From Clostridium sp. CS001 (lineage in GTDB: Bacteria > Bacillota > Clostridia > Clostridiales > Clostridiaceae), in contig NZ_JAIZZN010000010.1 in assembly GCF_020443565.1 (NCBI RefSeq), forward strand, positions 62,001 through 126,000: a stretch of 64,000 nucleotides of DNA. Direction: 5' to 3'. Positions 41,926 to 51,440 of this stretch are shown here, in pieces (positions within the stretch are counted from its first letter, which is position 1; each line of letters starts with the position of its first letter). The position numbers and the translations under genes were made by a program. The notes beneath the pieces are model-generated. The model had not been told where the DNA came from. It saw only the letters and a program-made list of their open reading frames with translations, and made no database searches.

Positions 41926-43123
41926 CAAATTATTATCATTTATCTTAGTTTTAACTTTAATGATGTCTCTGGTGGTTTTTACAGGCTGTGCAAAGACAAC
42001 ACAGGAAAATCAAGTAGTAAATTTTTATGGTTGGGGTGGAGATGAAAACGTTAATTCATGGATTGATAATGAACTTGCACCATATGTAAAAGAAAATAAT
42101 AATATAACTCTTAATCGTGTTCCAATGAATATTGATGAAATTTTATTAAAACTTACGGATGAAAAAAGTTCAAATAAAACTGGAGCTATTGATATAGTTT
42201 GGATAAATGGCGAAAATTTTTATTCTGCAAAGAAAAATAATCTTTTATATGGACCAATTTTAAATAACTTAGAAAATGCAAAAAAATATTATGATTTAGA
42301 GGGAGGTTCAGCAACTACTGATTTTGGCTATGCTACAGAAGGATATGAAGCACCATGGGGAACGGCTCAATTTACATTTAACTATGATAGCGCAAAGGTG
42401 AAGTTAGCACCTGCAAATGCAGACACTCTTAAAGAGTATGTGAAAAATAATCCAGGGCGGTTTACATATCCTCAAAGTAGTGATTTTTCAGGTTCTGCCT
42501 TTATCAGAACTGTATTATATGATATAGTTGGTTATGATAACTTAAAGGATTTGGAGCCAAACTATGATACAGTTAAGAAAGCTATTACTCCAGCCATAGA
42601 TTATTTTAAGGAAATTGAACCTTATTTATGGAAAAAGGGTCAAGTTTACCCTTCAGACTCTTCGCAATTAGATAACCTATATAAGGATGGGCAAATAGAC
42701 ATTACAATGTCTTATACTGCCAATAAAGCACTTGGCTTAGTTAAAAGTAAAAGCTGGCCTTCAACTACTAGAACTGCCGTTTGGGACAAAGGAACACCTT
42801 TTAACACACATTATCTTGCAATACCAGCTAATGCACCAAATGTGGAAGGAGCTTTAAATGTAATTAATGCAGCATTATCACCTGCAATGCAGATATCTAA
42901 GGCAAACCTTAATGTATGGGCAGATTTGCCAACCATACAATATGAAAAATTATCCTCAGAGGAGAAAGGAAATCTTGATAAAATTCTAACTCCAACAGAG
43001 GGATATGCAGATTCAATATTAAAATACGAGGAGCTTTCAAAGCATCAAAAACCAGAACTTAAAGCTGATTTAGTAGTAATAATCGAAAAGGTATGGGAGG
43101 ACGTGATTCTTTTTGATAAATAG
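41915..43123 (+). CDS. ABC transporter solute-binding lipoprotein, YnjB-like
   Basis: A lipoprotein signal with lipobox VFTGC (Cys near 26) leads a binding protein of 402 residues. VNFYGWGGDENVNSWIDNELAPYVKE at the start of the mature part, IDIVWINGENFYSAKKNNLLYGP near 90, and APWGTAQFTFNYD near 147 are hallmarks of the YnjB family within the iron/thiamine/spermidine-type binding proteins. AGGAGG precedes the ATG, which overlaps the YnjF-like gene; the stop overlaps the first permease. Database labels often call this a putative thiamine transporter, but the substrate is not established. Confidence 0.88.
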   Translation: MKNNKLLSFILVLTLMMSLVVFTGCAKTTQENQVVNFYGWGGDENVNSWIDNELAPYVKENNNITLNRVPMNIDEILLKLTDEKSSNKTGAIDIVWINGENFYSAKKNNLLYGPILNNLENAKKYYDLEGGSATTDFGYATEGYEAPWGTAQFTFNYDSAKVKLAPANADTLKEYVKNNPGRFTYPQSSDFSGSAFIRTVLYDIVGYDNLKDLEPNYDTVKKAITPAIDYFKEIEPYLWKKGQVYPSDSSQLDNLYKDGQIDITMSYTANKALGLVKSKSWPSTTRTAVWDKGTPFNTHYLAIPANAPNVEGALNVINAALSPAMQISKANLNVWADLPTIQYEKLSSEEKGNLDKILTPTEGYADSILKYEELSKHQKPELKADLVVIIEKVWEDVILFDK

Positions 43124-43979
43124 TACCAAAAGGAAAAACATTGAAAAACTATTATTAATTCTACCATCATTATCCATAATAGTTGTAGTTACAGTGTACG
43201 TTATTATTAACACATTTATAGAAAGCTTAGGATATATTCCTGAGCTTTCATTTGATAATTTTACATTTAAGTATTATGTGGATTTGTTTACGAATTTGAT
43301 TTTCTTAAGAAGCTTATATTTTAGTGTTAAGATAGCATTTATATCAGCAATAATTGCAACTATAATAGGAGTTTACATTGGCTACTTTGTGTCAAGATGG
43401 TCTAATAATTTTATGAACGTGTTATATAAATTACCTATATTATTATCATATGTTGCTGCATCAACTTTAATCTATAATACCTACAGTGATAAGGGCTTAC
43501 TCTATCATATTATTTCCGCCATGGGAGTTTCAAAACCTAATATTGACTTGATTTATACTTCCAGTGGGTTTGGGGTAATACTACTAAATGTATTTAAGGG
43601 TTTGCCATTTGTGGCCTTTTGTGTGGCACCAATTTTTATGAAAGCTGATAAAATCTATAGTTTTGTAGCTCAGAATTTAGGGTGTACTAGGATCAAATAT
43701 ATATTTAAAATATTATTGCCATTAGCTAAGAGATCAATAGTAACTTCCTTTTTAATAATCTTTAATTTTAACATGTTTACCTATGAGGGATTCTATTATC
43801 TTGGACCATCAAATCCGATTTCAATTGGAGTATATGCCTATAAGACTTATTTGAATTCTGATTTATCTAATAGAATTTATGGCATGGCTATAAACATGAT
43901 TATGATTATAATATCTATTGTGTTATCTTTTTTATATTATAAGATGATAAAGGGTAATGGAGAAGGAGACATATTATGA
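43113..43979 (+). CDS. ABC transporter permease, equals N-terminal half of YnjC
   Basis: A 288-residue permease with six membrane segments of the spermidine/Fe3+ type. The EAA-like loop reads AQNLGCTRIKYIFKILLPLAKR near residue 190. It starts at TTG, 11 bases inside the YnjB-like gene, and overlaps the second permease by four bases. E. coli YnjC is a single fused protein of about 510 residues; here the two halves are separate genes of 288 and 261 codons. Confidence 0.85.
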   Translation: MINSTKRKNIEKLLLILPSLSIIVVVTVYVIINTFIESLGYIPELSFDNFTFKYYVDLFTNLIFLRSLYFSVKIAFISAIIATIIGVYIGYFVSRWSNNFMNVLYKLPILLSYVAASTLIYNTYSDKGLLYHIISAMGVSKPNIDLIYTSSGFGVILLNVFKGLPFVAFCVAPIFMKADKIYSFVAQNLGCTRIKYIFKILLPLAKRSIVTSFLIIFNFNMFTYEGFYYLGPSNPISIGVYAYKTYLNSDLSNRIYGMAINMIMIIISIVLSFLYYKMIKGNGEGDIL

Positions 43980-44761
43980 TGAAGAAATTCTTTCATAAAT
44001 TACTATTATTTATAATTTTAACTTTTCTTTTATTACCAGTTTTATCTATGATAATTTGGGCGTTTTTTAGCCATTGGAGAGCTACAGATATATTGCCAAA
44101 CTCTTTTACTCTAGCGGGGTTTAATTACTTCTTCACGTCTCGGGATTGGTACATCGGAATAAAATCAGTAGTGTTCTCTGTAGAGGTAGCATTAGTAGCT
44201 ACAATTTTTAGTATAATGATTTCCAGATTTTTAATTTCAGTAAATATAAAGAGTAAGATTACTTTAGAAAGTATTTTCTATTTACCTATGCTACTGCCAG
44301 TGATAAGTGTGTGTTTAGGAAGTCATAAACTGTTTTTAAAATCGCCTATGTCGTCTACTTGTGCACTTCTTATTTTGCATATTTACTTTTCTTTGCCTTA
44401 TGCCTTTAAAATTATGTACTCATATTACACAGTATGGGGTATAGAAGAAGAACTCACGGCTAGAGGGCTTGGAGCTTCTGCGTGGCAAGCTTTTAAATAT
44501 ATAAATATACCCATATATATTCAAGGATATGTGGGGGCCTTTTTTATGGCATTTATTATTTCTTATTCACAGTTTTTTATTAATTTATTTATTGGTAATA
44601 GTGATCATGTTAACTTTTCCATGATTATGACTCCCTATGTAACAAGTTCAAATAGAAATATTTCCGCAGTGTATACGTTAATGTATATACTCTATGGTGT
44701 AGTTGTAATGATATTAACATCATTAATAGGTAAAAATATAGCAAGAAAGAAGAGTTCATGA
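43976..44761 (+). CDS. ABC transporter permease, equals C-terminal half of YnjC
   Basis: The second permease, 261 residues, six membrane segments, with the EAA-like loop TARGLGASAWQAFKYINIPIY near residue 163. ATG follows GGAGAAGGAGA and overlaps the previous stop. The pair should form a heterodimeric channel served by the ATPase encoded next. Confidence 0.85.
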   Translation: MMKKFFHKLLLFIILTFLLLPVLSMIIWAFFSHWRATDILPNSFTLAGFNYFFTSRDWYIGIKSVVFSVEVALVATIFSIMISRFLISVNIKSKITLESIFYLPMLLPVISVCLGSHKLFLKSPMSSTCALLILHIYFSLPYAFKIMYSYYTVWGIEEELTARGLGASAWQAFKYINIPIYIQGYVGAFFMAFIISYSQFFINLFIGNSDHVNFSMIMTPYVTSSNRNISAVYTLMYILYGVVVMILTSLIGKNIARKKSS

Positions 44762-44773
44762 TGAGGTATGGAT

Positions 44774-45538
44774 ATGAGTAAAATACAATTAAAGGATATA
44801 GATTTTTCTATTGGTGAAAAGAAAATATTAAAGAATATAAATTTAATCATTGAAAATGGTGAATTCTTTTCTATTTTAGGTCCAAGTGGAGTAGGGAAGA
44901 CTACAATTTTCAAAATTATCACAGGTGCTCTAAATCCAGGAAGAGGCCGTATTTTAGTGGATGACAATATTATAAATGATGTTCCTATTGAAAAAAGAAA
45001 TATAGTTATGGTACATCAGGGTAAACTGCTATTTCCACATATGACTATAAGAGAAAACGTAGAATTTGGATTAAAAATGAGGAAGCTACCTAAAGAAAAA
45101 ATAAGAGAAAAGGTAAATTCTCTTACAGAATTTTTTAATATGGAAGAACATATGAAAAAATATCCGCATCAACTTTCAGGAGGGCAACAACAGCTAGTGG
45201 CATTAATGAGAGCTTTAGCCGTAGACCCTAAGGTTCTTCTACTGGACGAACCTTTTACTGGACTAGATAATAATTTAAGAAATTATGTTAGAGCTTACAT
45301 AATGAAGATTCAAAAAGAATTTGCTATAACAACAATTATGATAACTCATGACAAAGAAGATGCTTTCTCAATGAGTGATACTATTGCTTTCTTATTTGGA
45401 GGCACAATAGCGCTGGTAGACAAGATAAAAAACCTAAATAGTAAAACCGGTATAAACTGTATTGACGAATATTTAGGAGAAATTACTACTTTAGAGGATG
45501 GAAGAATTATTTTTTCTGATAGGATAATTGAAATATAG
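44774..45538 (+). CDS. ABC transporter ATP-binding protein, YnjD-like; possible stop-codon truncation
   Basis: ATPase of the YnjBCD-like importer. Walker A LGPSGVGKTTIF near residue 38, Q-loop VMVHQGKLLFPHM near 78, signature LSGGQQQLVALMRAL near 134, Walker B VLLLDEPFTGLDN near 155 and the switch histidine MITHDKEDAFS near 190 are complete. I start at ATG 44774, six bases behind GAGGT, not at 44768. Odd feature: the TAG stop at 45536 is followed in the same frame by 44 more sense codons ending in TAA at 45671, containing RIRPGRSNPLRM. The stop may thus be a recent nonsense change or a chance open frame. Confidence 0.9.
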   Translation: MSKIQLKDIDFSIGEKKILKNINLIIENGEFFSILGPSGVGKTTIFKIITGALNPGRGRILVDDNIINDVPIEKRNIVMVHQGKLLFPHMTIRENVEFGLKMRKLPKEKIREKVNSLTEFFNMEEHMKKYPHQLSGGQQQLVALMRALAVDPKVLLLDEPFTGLDNNLRNYVRAYIMKIQKEFAITTIMITHDKEDAFSMSDTIAFLFGGTIALVDKIKNLNSKTGINCIDEYLGEITTLEDGRIIFSDRIIEI

Positions 45539-45882
45539 AATGATGGATTATTAAAAGAAATCATAAAAAAAATATCAGACAACATTATTCGAATTCGTCC
45601 TGGAAGAAGTAATCCTCTCAGAATGACATTGCGGGCTAATAAAAATCCAATGAACAAGAAAAGAGCATTATAATTAAAGATAAAGTAACAATTATACTGT
45701 TATAAAATGCAACTTCAACAAGGCATTCAGTCAAAATGACCGAAGGTCTATTAAAGTTGCATATAACTTGGTAATATCTGCAAGTAAGACTTTATGAAGT
45801 CATAATAAAACAAATTCAAGTTACAAACTTTGAATGTAAACTATTTGAAGACTAACTCTTGCCACTTGCCACGTGGGTGGCA
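45539..45882. other. intergenic region with nested hairpin
   Basis: After the 44-codon in-frame continuation of the ATPase (to 45673) comes a nested fold: ATGCAACTT (45707-45715) with AAGTTGCAT (45754-45762), enclosing GACC-GAA-GGTC (45738-45748). It has no T-run. TGCCAC/GTGGCA (45860-45865 with 45877-45882) abuts the ygeW stop codon and may help end the ygeXYW transcript. No other gene was seen. Confidence 0.45.
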
Positions 45883-47076
45883 CTATTTTACCTTACGTGC
45901 CTTGCCATTGCTTTCAAGCATAGATAAAACTCCCTGAGGGTTTTTAATTTTGCTTAAGAAGATCATAGAAGCTATCGCATAAGGCTTATAAGAAGCTTGT
46001 TTATAAAGTGGTTTACGGTAACGATCAAACACAGATGCGTCAACTTCTCCAACTTCACAACTAACTCCTGATATATCAGCTGGCAAGCAGTGCATATAGA
46101 GCGCTTTTCCATCTTTTGTTGTTTTCATAAGTTCCTCAGTACACTGCCAATCCATATGCTCAGCGTTATGTGCAAGAAGCTCTTTTTCAAGTGCCTTAAT
46201 ACCAGCATCATCACCTTGTGCATATAAATCTGTACGTTTTTCCATAGCAACAAAAGGAGCCCAGCTCTTAGGATAAACTATGTCAGCATCTTTGAATGCT
46301 TCTGCCATAGAGTTTGTTTTTGTAAAGGAACCACCTGAAGCAGCAGCATTTTTTATTGCAATTTCTTCAACTTCACTCATAACCTCATATCCTTCAGGAT
46401 GAGCAAGAACAACATTCATTCCGAAACGAGTTAAAAGTCCGATTATACCTTGAGGAACTGAAAGTGGCTTACCGTATGATGGTGAATATGCCCAAGACAT
46501 AGCGATTTTTTTACCTTTTAAGTTTTCAATTCCACCAAATTCGCTGATAAGATGAAGAGCATCAGCTGTGCATTGAGTAGGGTGGTCTATATCGCATTGT
46601 AGGTTTACAAGTGTAGGGCGTTGTTCTAAAGTACCTTCAAGATTTCCTTCTTGTACAGCTTTGGATACTTCTCTCATATAAGTATTACCTTTTCCAATAT
46701 ACATATCATCACGGATACCTATTATATCTGCCATGAAAGAAACCATGTTAGCAGTTTCGCGTACAGTTTCACCATGAGCAATTTGAGATTTTCCTTCATC
46801 AAGATCTTGAACTTCAAGTCCAAGGAGATTACAAGCAGAAGCAAAACTAAATCTTGTACGAGTTGAATTGTCGCGGAATAGTGAAATTCCAAGACCACTA
46901 TCAAAAATCTTTGAGGATATATTATTTTGTCTTAACTCTTTAAGAGCTTCTGCAACAGTAAACAATGCTTCCAGTTCATCCGCAGATTTTTCCCAAGTGA
47001 GTAAAAAATCGTTGTTATACATGTTTTTAAAATCTAGAGAGTAAAGTTTTTCTATATATTTATCCATTAAAGCCAT
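45883..47076 (-). CDS. ygeW: putative carbamoyltransferase YgeW
   Basis: A 397-residue member of the aspartate/ornithine carbamoyltransferase superfamily. The carbamoyl phosphate site appears as FRDNSTRTRFSF near residue 70, in place of the usual SxRTR, and HPTQCTADALHLI near 165. AMSWAYSPSYGKPLSVPQG and HCLPADISGVSCEVGEVD complete the YgeW pattern. It is the last gene of ygeX-ygeY-ygeW. In gut anaerobes this set belongs to the anaerobic uric acid/purine catabolic cluster, where the transferase may work towards carbamoyl phosphate and ATP formation. The true second substrate is not fixed. Confidence 0.94.
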   Translation of the reverse strand: MALMDKYIEKLYSLDFKNMYNNDFLLTWEKSADELEALFTVAEALKELRQNNISSKIFDSGLGISLFRDNSTRTRFSFASACNLLGLEVQDLDEGKSQIAHGETVRETANMVSFMADIIGIRDDMYIGKGNTYMREVSKAVQEGNLEGTLEQRPTLVNLQCDIDHPTQCTADALHLISEFGGIENLKGKKIAMSWAYSPSYGKPLSVPQGIIGLLTRFGMNVVLAHPEGYEVMSEVEEIAIKNAAASGGSFTKTNSMAEAFKDADIVYPKSWAPFVAMEKRTDLYAQGDDAGIKALEKELLAHNAEHMDWQCTEELMKTTKDGKALYMHCLPADISGVSCEVGEVDASVFDRYRKPLYKQASYKPYAIASMIFLSKIKNPQGVLSMLESNGKARKVK

Positions 47077-47099
47077 TTTAGAACTCCCCTTTATATTTA

Positions 47100-48413
47100 T
47101 TATTTTTTATTATTGCAATAGATTGTTGGAAGGGCAGCATATACTGCAGCACATTTAACTAAGTCTTCTTTCCAAGTTATTTCATTTGGAGCATGAGCCT
47201 GAGATTCTGCACCAGGTCCGAATCCTATGCATGGTATTCCATGACGGCCCATTATAGCAACACCATTTGTTGAGAATGTCCATTTATCAGTAAGTGGACG
47301 AGCTTTTCTCATTGCATCAGTATTAGTAGCACCGCTTCTTGTTGTTCCGAACATTCCTTTGTAGGATGCTTCCATTGCCTTAACAACAGCATGATCTTCA
47401 GGAATAACCCATGTAGGGAAGTAGCAATCCTGAGGGTATGAAAGTCCAGTCCAACTTGGTTTTTCATATTTGTACATAGTAACTTCTGCATTGTACTTCT
47501 TAGCAGCAGGAAGCTGGCGAATTTCTTCTAAGCAACTCTCCCAAGTTTCTCCAGAAGTCATGCGACGGTCTAAGGAAACTGCGCAAGAGTCAGCTACAGC
47601 GCAACGGCTTGGTGAAGTAAAGAATATTTCAGATGTAGTTATAGTGCCACGTCCGAGGAACTGCGCTTCTTTGAAATTAGGGTTGTATTTTTCATCTAAC
47701 ATTTTTACGAGACCTTTGATTTCTGTAGAATCTTCAGCATCGTTTGTGTTAAGGTTTTTGATATCCATTAATATTTCAGCCATTTTGTATATTGCGTTAT
47801 CTCCTCGCTCTGGAGCTGAACCGTGGCATGAAACACCCTTAACATCAACGCGGATTTCCATACGTCCTCTATGTCCTCTGTAGATACCGCTATCAGTTGG
47901 CTCTGTGCTTACAACAAATTCAGGTTTGATTTTGTCCTGTTCTATGATGTGTAACCAACAGTTTCCATCACAATCTTCTTCTTGTACTGATCCCACTACG
48001 AGAACTGTGTAGTCATCGCTTAACATGTCAAGATCCTTCATTATTTTAGCTCCGTATACAGAAGAAACTATACCACCAAGTTGATCAGATGTACCACGTC
48101 CTCCAATTTCTACTTCATTTTCATAACCTATATATGGATCGAAGGTCCAGTTGCTAAGCTCCCCAAGACCAACAGTGTCAATATGAGCATCATAAGCTAT
48201 AAGAGTTTTACCAGTTCCAATATAACCTAAAATATTTCCCTGTGGATCAATTTCTACTTTGTCAAAACCAAGTGATATCATTTCTTGTTCTATTCTTTTA
48301 ACAACACCTTCTTCTTTGCAACTTTCACCGGGGATAGCAATTAAATCACGTAAGAATTTTGTCATTTGAACTTCATAACCCTCTGATTTTAGTTTGATAG
48401 CATTAAAATCCAT
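47100..48413 (-). CDS. ygeY: YgeY family selenium metabolism-linked hydrolase
   Basis: An M20-type metallohydrolase of 437 residues. [10 protein letters not shown] near residue 75 (metal His/Asp), [10 protein letters not shown] near 110, [10 protein letters not shown] near 143 (catalytic Glu pair) and [18 protein letters not shown] near 165 are the landmarks of the YgeY family, which is associated with selenium-dependent molybdenum hydroxylase clusters. The family probably opens an amide or ureide-type intermediate. It lies between ygeX and ygeW with gaps of 50 and 23 bases and has AGGAGGAGTG before the ATG. Assignment to family is strong; the reaction is not proven by sequence. Confidence 0.94.
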   Translation of the reverse strand: MDFNAIKLKSEGYEVQMTKFLRDLIAIPGESCKEEGVVKRIEQEMISLGFDKVEIDPQGNILGYIGTGKTLIAYDAHIDTVGLGELSNWTFDPYIGYENEVEIGGRGTSDQLGGIVSSVYGAKIMKDLDMLSDDYTVLVVGSVQEEDCDGNCWLHIIEQDKIKPEFVVSTEPTDSGIYRGHRGRMEIRVDVKGVSCHGSAPERGDNAIYKMAEILMDIKNLNTNDAEDSTEIKGLVKMLDEKYNPNFKEAQFLGRGTITTSEIFFTSPSRCAVADSCAVSLDRRMTSGETWESCLEEIRQLPAAKKYNAEVTMYKYEKPSWTGLSYPQDCYFPTWVIPEDHAVVKAMEASYKGMFGTTRSGATNTDAMRKARPLTDKWTFSTNGVAIMGRHGIPCIGFGPGAESQAHAPNEITWKEDLVKCAAVYAALPTIYCNNKK

Positions 48414-48463
48414 ATTACACTCCTCCTATAATAAATATAAAGTTTTCATTTTAAATTGATATA

Positions 48464-49675
48464 TTACAATGATGAATAATCACCATTCCAAACAATTTCA
48501 CGATAAACATCGGGATCAGTATTTCCTTCTGTTGAGAACAATAGAACTCTTGAGTTCTCATTAAGATTTAAAGCTTCTTTTAAATCTATTAATTCTTTAT
48601 TTTTCATAATTTCAAAAAGAATACCCATGGTTACAGCGCCAGATTCACCAGAAATGATACTAGGATCTCCATTAAGAGGCGCATTATATACTCTCATACC
48701 TTTAGCAGAAATAAAGTCTGGGCAAGATATAAAGAAAGAGCTGTTGTTTTTTAAAATATCCCATGCTATAGTATTTGGCTCACCGCAGGCAAGACCTGCC
48801 ATGATAGTTTGCATATTATCACTTACAATTCTTATTTCTCCATCATCAGCTTTAGCTGAGCGGAATAAACAATTTGCCATATTTGGTTCCACCACAACCA
48901 CAGTTGGGGGATTATCAGGATAAATGTTTGAAAAGTATCCTTGAACAGCACCAGCAAGAGATCCAACACCAGCTTGTACAAAGATATGTGTTGGTCTATC
49001 ACAGCCTGTAGCATGTAATTGATCATTAGCTTCCATTGCCATTGTTCCATAACCTTGCATAATCCAAGTAGGGATTTCTTCATAACCTTCCCAAGCGGTG
49101 TCTTGAATAACCACAGAATTTGGAACTTCAGCTGATGTGGCTATTGCAGTGCGGACACATTCATCATAATTTACTTCCTCTATAGTAGCAGTAGCACCTT
49201 CCTTTTGAATGTTTTTAAGTCTGATTTTGGATGAACCCTTTGGCATAAAAACAACGCATTTTTGATTTAGTTTATTAGCAGCCCAGGCAAGACCACGCCC
49301 ATGATTACCATCTGTTGCTGTAAAAAAGGTTGTCTGACCAAATTCTTTAAGAAGTTCTTCTGATGTAAGGACATCGTATGGGAGTTCAGACACATCTTTT
49401 CCTAGTTTTTTTGCTATATAGCAAGCGATAGCAAAAGAACCACCTAATACTTTAAAAGCATTTAATCCAAATCTAAAGGACTCATCTTTCGTAAATATAT
49501 TTTTAAGTCCTAAGAATTTAGCCATTTTATCTAATTTAACTAAGGGTGTTTGTGTATACTCTGGAAAACTCTTATGAAAAGTAGTAGCCTTAGCCACTTT
49601 TTCAGGGGACATTATATTTATCATTTTGTTATCAGTTTTGGGCAATGTATTTGATACCCATTTGATTTTGTTCAT
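48464..49675 (-). CDS. ygeX: diaminopropionate ammonia-lyase YgeX
   Basis: Pyridoxal-phosphate enzyme that converts 2,3-diaminopropionate to pyruvate and ammonia. The PLP-binding lysine is in RFGLNAFKVLGGSFA near residue 77, the asparagine/glycine pocket in TATDGNHGRGLAWAA near 120, and the phosphate loop in QAGVGSLAGAVQGYF near 236. The 403 residues agree with E. coli YgeX. TAGGAGG precedes the ATG. First gene of the leftward ygeXYW operon, divergent from ssnA, behind a promoter almost identical to that of the YheO-type regulator. Confidence 0.95.
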   Translation of the reverse strand: MNKIKWVSNTLPKTDNKMINIMSPEKVAKATTFHKSFPEYTQTPLVKLDKMAKFLGLKNIFTKDESFRFGLNAFKVLGGSFAIACYIAKKLGKDVSELPYDVLTSEELLKEFGQTTFFTATDGNHGRGLAWAANKLNQKCVVFMPKGSSKIRLKNIQKEGATATIEEVNYDECVRTAIATSAEVPNSVVIQDTAWEGYEEIPTWIMQGYGTMAMEANDQLHATGCDRPTHIFVQAGVGSLAGAVQGYFSNIYPDNPPTVVVVEPNMANCLFRSAKADDGEIRIVSDNMQTIMAGLACGEPNTIAWDILKNNSSFFISCPDFISAKGMRVYNAPLNGDPSIISGESGAVTMGILFEIMKNKELIDLKEALNLNENSRVLLFSTEGNTDPDVYREIVWNGDYSSL

Positions 49676-49852
49676 AATAGGGCCTCCTAGTTTATTAAGC
49701 TACATTGTTATTAATTTTATAGTATTATTACGTAGCTTATTCTTTTAATCTTTAGTTGCTAATTAGTCTGTTTTATATAATTTTTTGAAGATTCATCTAT
49801 TCAAATAATAAAAATGAAGAATAAATGAATTTTGTAAATACTGTATAAATTC

Positions 49853-49881
49853 AGTATATCAACATATATTTCTAAAATCAA
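49853..49881 (-). promoter_or_regulatory. leftward promoter of ygeXYW, twin of the regulator promoter
   Basis: Reading leftward, TTGATT (49881-49876), a 17-base spacer and TATACT (49858-49853). The 33-base block 49851-49883 matches 14745-14777 at 29 positions, including the spacer, which is more than a shared consensus requires. The implied untranslated leader is about 170 bases. Confidence 0.6.
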
Positions 49882-49929
49882 CAAGAATTAAAATGTTTTT
49901 TTAAAACTACAAAAATTTTTTAAAAGAAA

Positions 49930-49958
49930 TTGACTAAAATAGGAAAATAAGATAAACT
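49930..49958 (+). promoter_or_regulatory. rightward promoter for ssnA-ygfK-hydantoinase-xdhD
   Basis: TTGACT (49930-49935), a 17-base spacer and TAAACT (49953-49958), about 100 bases before the ssnA start codon. It is divergent from the ygeX promoter with 48 bases between the two -35 elements, so one regulator could act on both. Confidence 0.5.
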
Positions 49959-50059
49959 AAATTTAGAATAATAAAAATAATGGCAATAGTCAATCAATTT
50001 ATAAATTAAATATTTTTCTAGGTTGTTTTAAAGATAAAATAAATTTCAGGAGGAATATT

Positions 50060-51391
50060 ATGATATTAATAGGTAATGGAAGATTAGTGACTAGAGATAG
50101 TAGTAATACATTTATGGAAGATGGTTGTGTATGTATTGATGGCAATGTTATCCTTGACCTTGGAACTACGGAGCAAATGAAGGAAAAGTATAGTACTGCA
50201 GAGTTTATAGACGCTAAAAAAGGTTTGATTATGCCGGGAATGATAAATACTCATCATCATATATATAGTGCCTTTGCTCGTGGTCTTTCTATTAATGGAC
50301 ATAATCCTAAAAACTTTGGAGATATACTTTCTGGAATGTGGTGGAAGATAGATAGATTATTAACATTAGAAGATACAAGGTATAGCGCTTATACAACCTA
50401 TTTGGATTGCATAAGAAATGGAGTTACCACTGTTTTTGATCACCATGCAAGTTATGGCGATATTGAAGGAAGCTTATTTCAAATATCTGATGTATCTAAA
50501 GAACTTGGAATACGGACATCTTTATGTTATGAAGTTTCTGATAGAGATGGTGAGGAAAAAATGAGACAAGCTGTAAAAGAAAATGTTGAATTTATGAAAG
50601 TGGCGAAAAATGATTCCTCTGATATGCAAAAGGGTATGATGGGACTTCACGCATCCTTTACCTTAAGTGATAAAACACTTAATTATTGCGCTGAAAACAT
50701 GCCTTATGATGCAGGTTACCATGTGCATACAGCAGAAGGTATAGAGGATGTATACGATTCACTTGAAAAATATAATAAAAGAATAGTAAATCGTTTGTTT
50801 GATCAAGACATCTTGGGTAGCAAAACCATCGCTGTTCATTGTATACACATTAATGGTGGTGAGATGGATATAGTAAAGGCCACTGATACCATGGTAGTAC
50901 ATAACCCAGAATCTAATATGGGAAATGCAGTGGGATGTACGCCTATACTTGAGTTTATGAAAAAGGGATTAACTTTAGGACTTGGAACTGACGGGTATAC
51001 AAGTGACATGTTTGAATCTATGAAAGTTGCAAATATCTTGCACAAACATCATAACTGTAATCCAACGGTTGCATGGGGTGAAGTACCGTTAATGCTTTTT
51101 GATAACAATGCAAAGATTGCTAATAGATTTTTTGAAAAACTAGTTGGTGTTATACAAAAGGGAGCTTATGCAGACATTATAGTAGCGGAATACGATCCAT
51201 TAACGCCAATAAGCGGAAGTAATGTAAACTCACATATTTTATTTGGAGTAAATGGAAGATGTGTAACAACTACAATGATAAATGGTAAGGTGCTTATGAA
51301 AGACCGCGTAATAATTGGTGTTGACACCGAAGAGATTATGGGGAAATCAAGAGAAGCATCAAGCAGATTGTGGAATAGAATTAATAGTTAA
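50060..51391 (+). CDS. ssnA: putative aminohydrolase SsnA
   Basis: Amidohydrolase-superfamily protein of 443 residues, related to guanine deaminase and chlorohydrolases. NTHHHIYSAFARG near residue 63 supplies the metal histidines; YHVHTAEG near 220, AVHCIHINGGEM near 255 and GLGTDGYTSDMFES near 308 supply the rest. SsnA is a marker of selenium-dependent molybdenum hydroxylase loci and part of the anaerobic uric acid cluster; it probably deaminates a purine-derived ring. AGGAGG ahead of the ATG. First of a long rightward operon through at least xdhD. Confidence 0.94.
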   Translation: MILIGNGRLVTRDSSNTFMEDGCVCIDGNVILDLGTTEQMKEKYSTAEFIDAKKGLIMPGMINTHHHIYSAFARGLSINGHNPKNFGDILSGMWWKIDRLLTLEDTRYSAYTTYLDCIRNGVTTVFDHHASYGDIEGSLFQISDVSKELGIRTSLCYEVSDRDGEEKMRQAVKENVEFMKVAKNDSSDMQKGMMGLHASFTLSDKTLNYCAENMPYDAGYHVHTAEGIEDVYDSLEKYNKRIVNRLFDQDILGSKTIAVHCIHINGGEMDIVKATDTMVVHNPESNMGNAVGCTPILEFMKKGLTLGLGTDGYTSDMFESMKVANILHKHHNCNPTVAWGEVPLMLFDNNAKIANRFFEKLVGVIQKGAYADIIVAEYDPLTPISGSNVNSHILFGVNGRCVTTTMINGKVLMKDRVIIGVDTEEIMGKSREASSRLWNRINS

Positions 51392-51440
51392 AGTTTATAT
51401 ATAATAGGTAAAAACTAAATTTTAATAGGAGGAATAAGTT

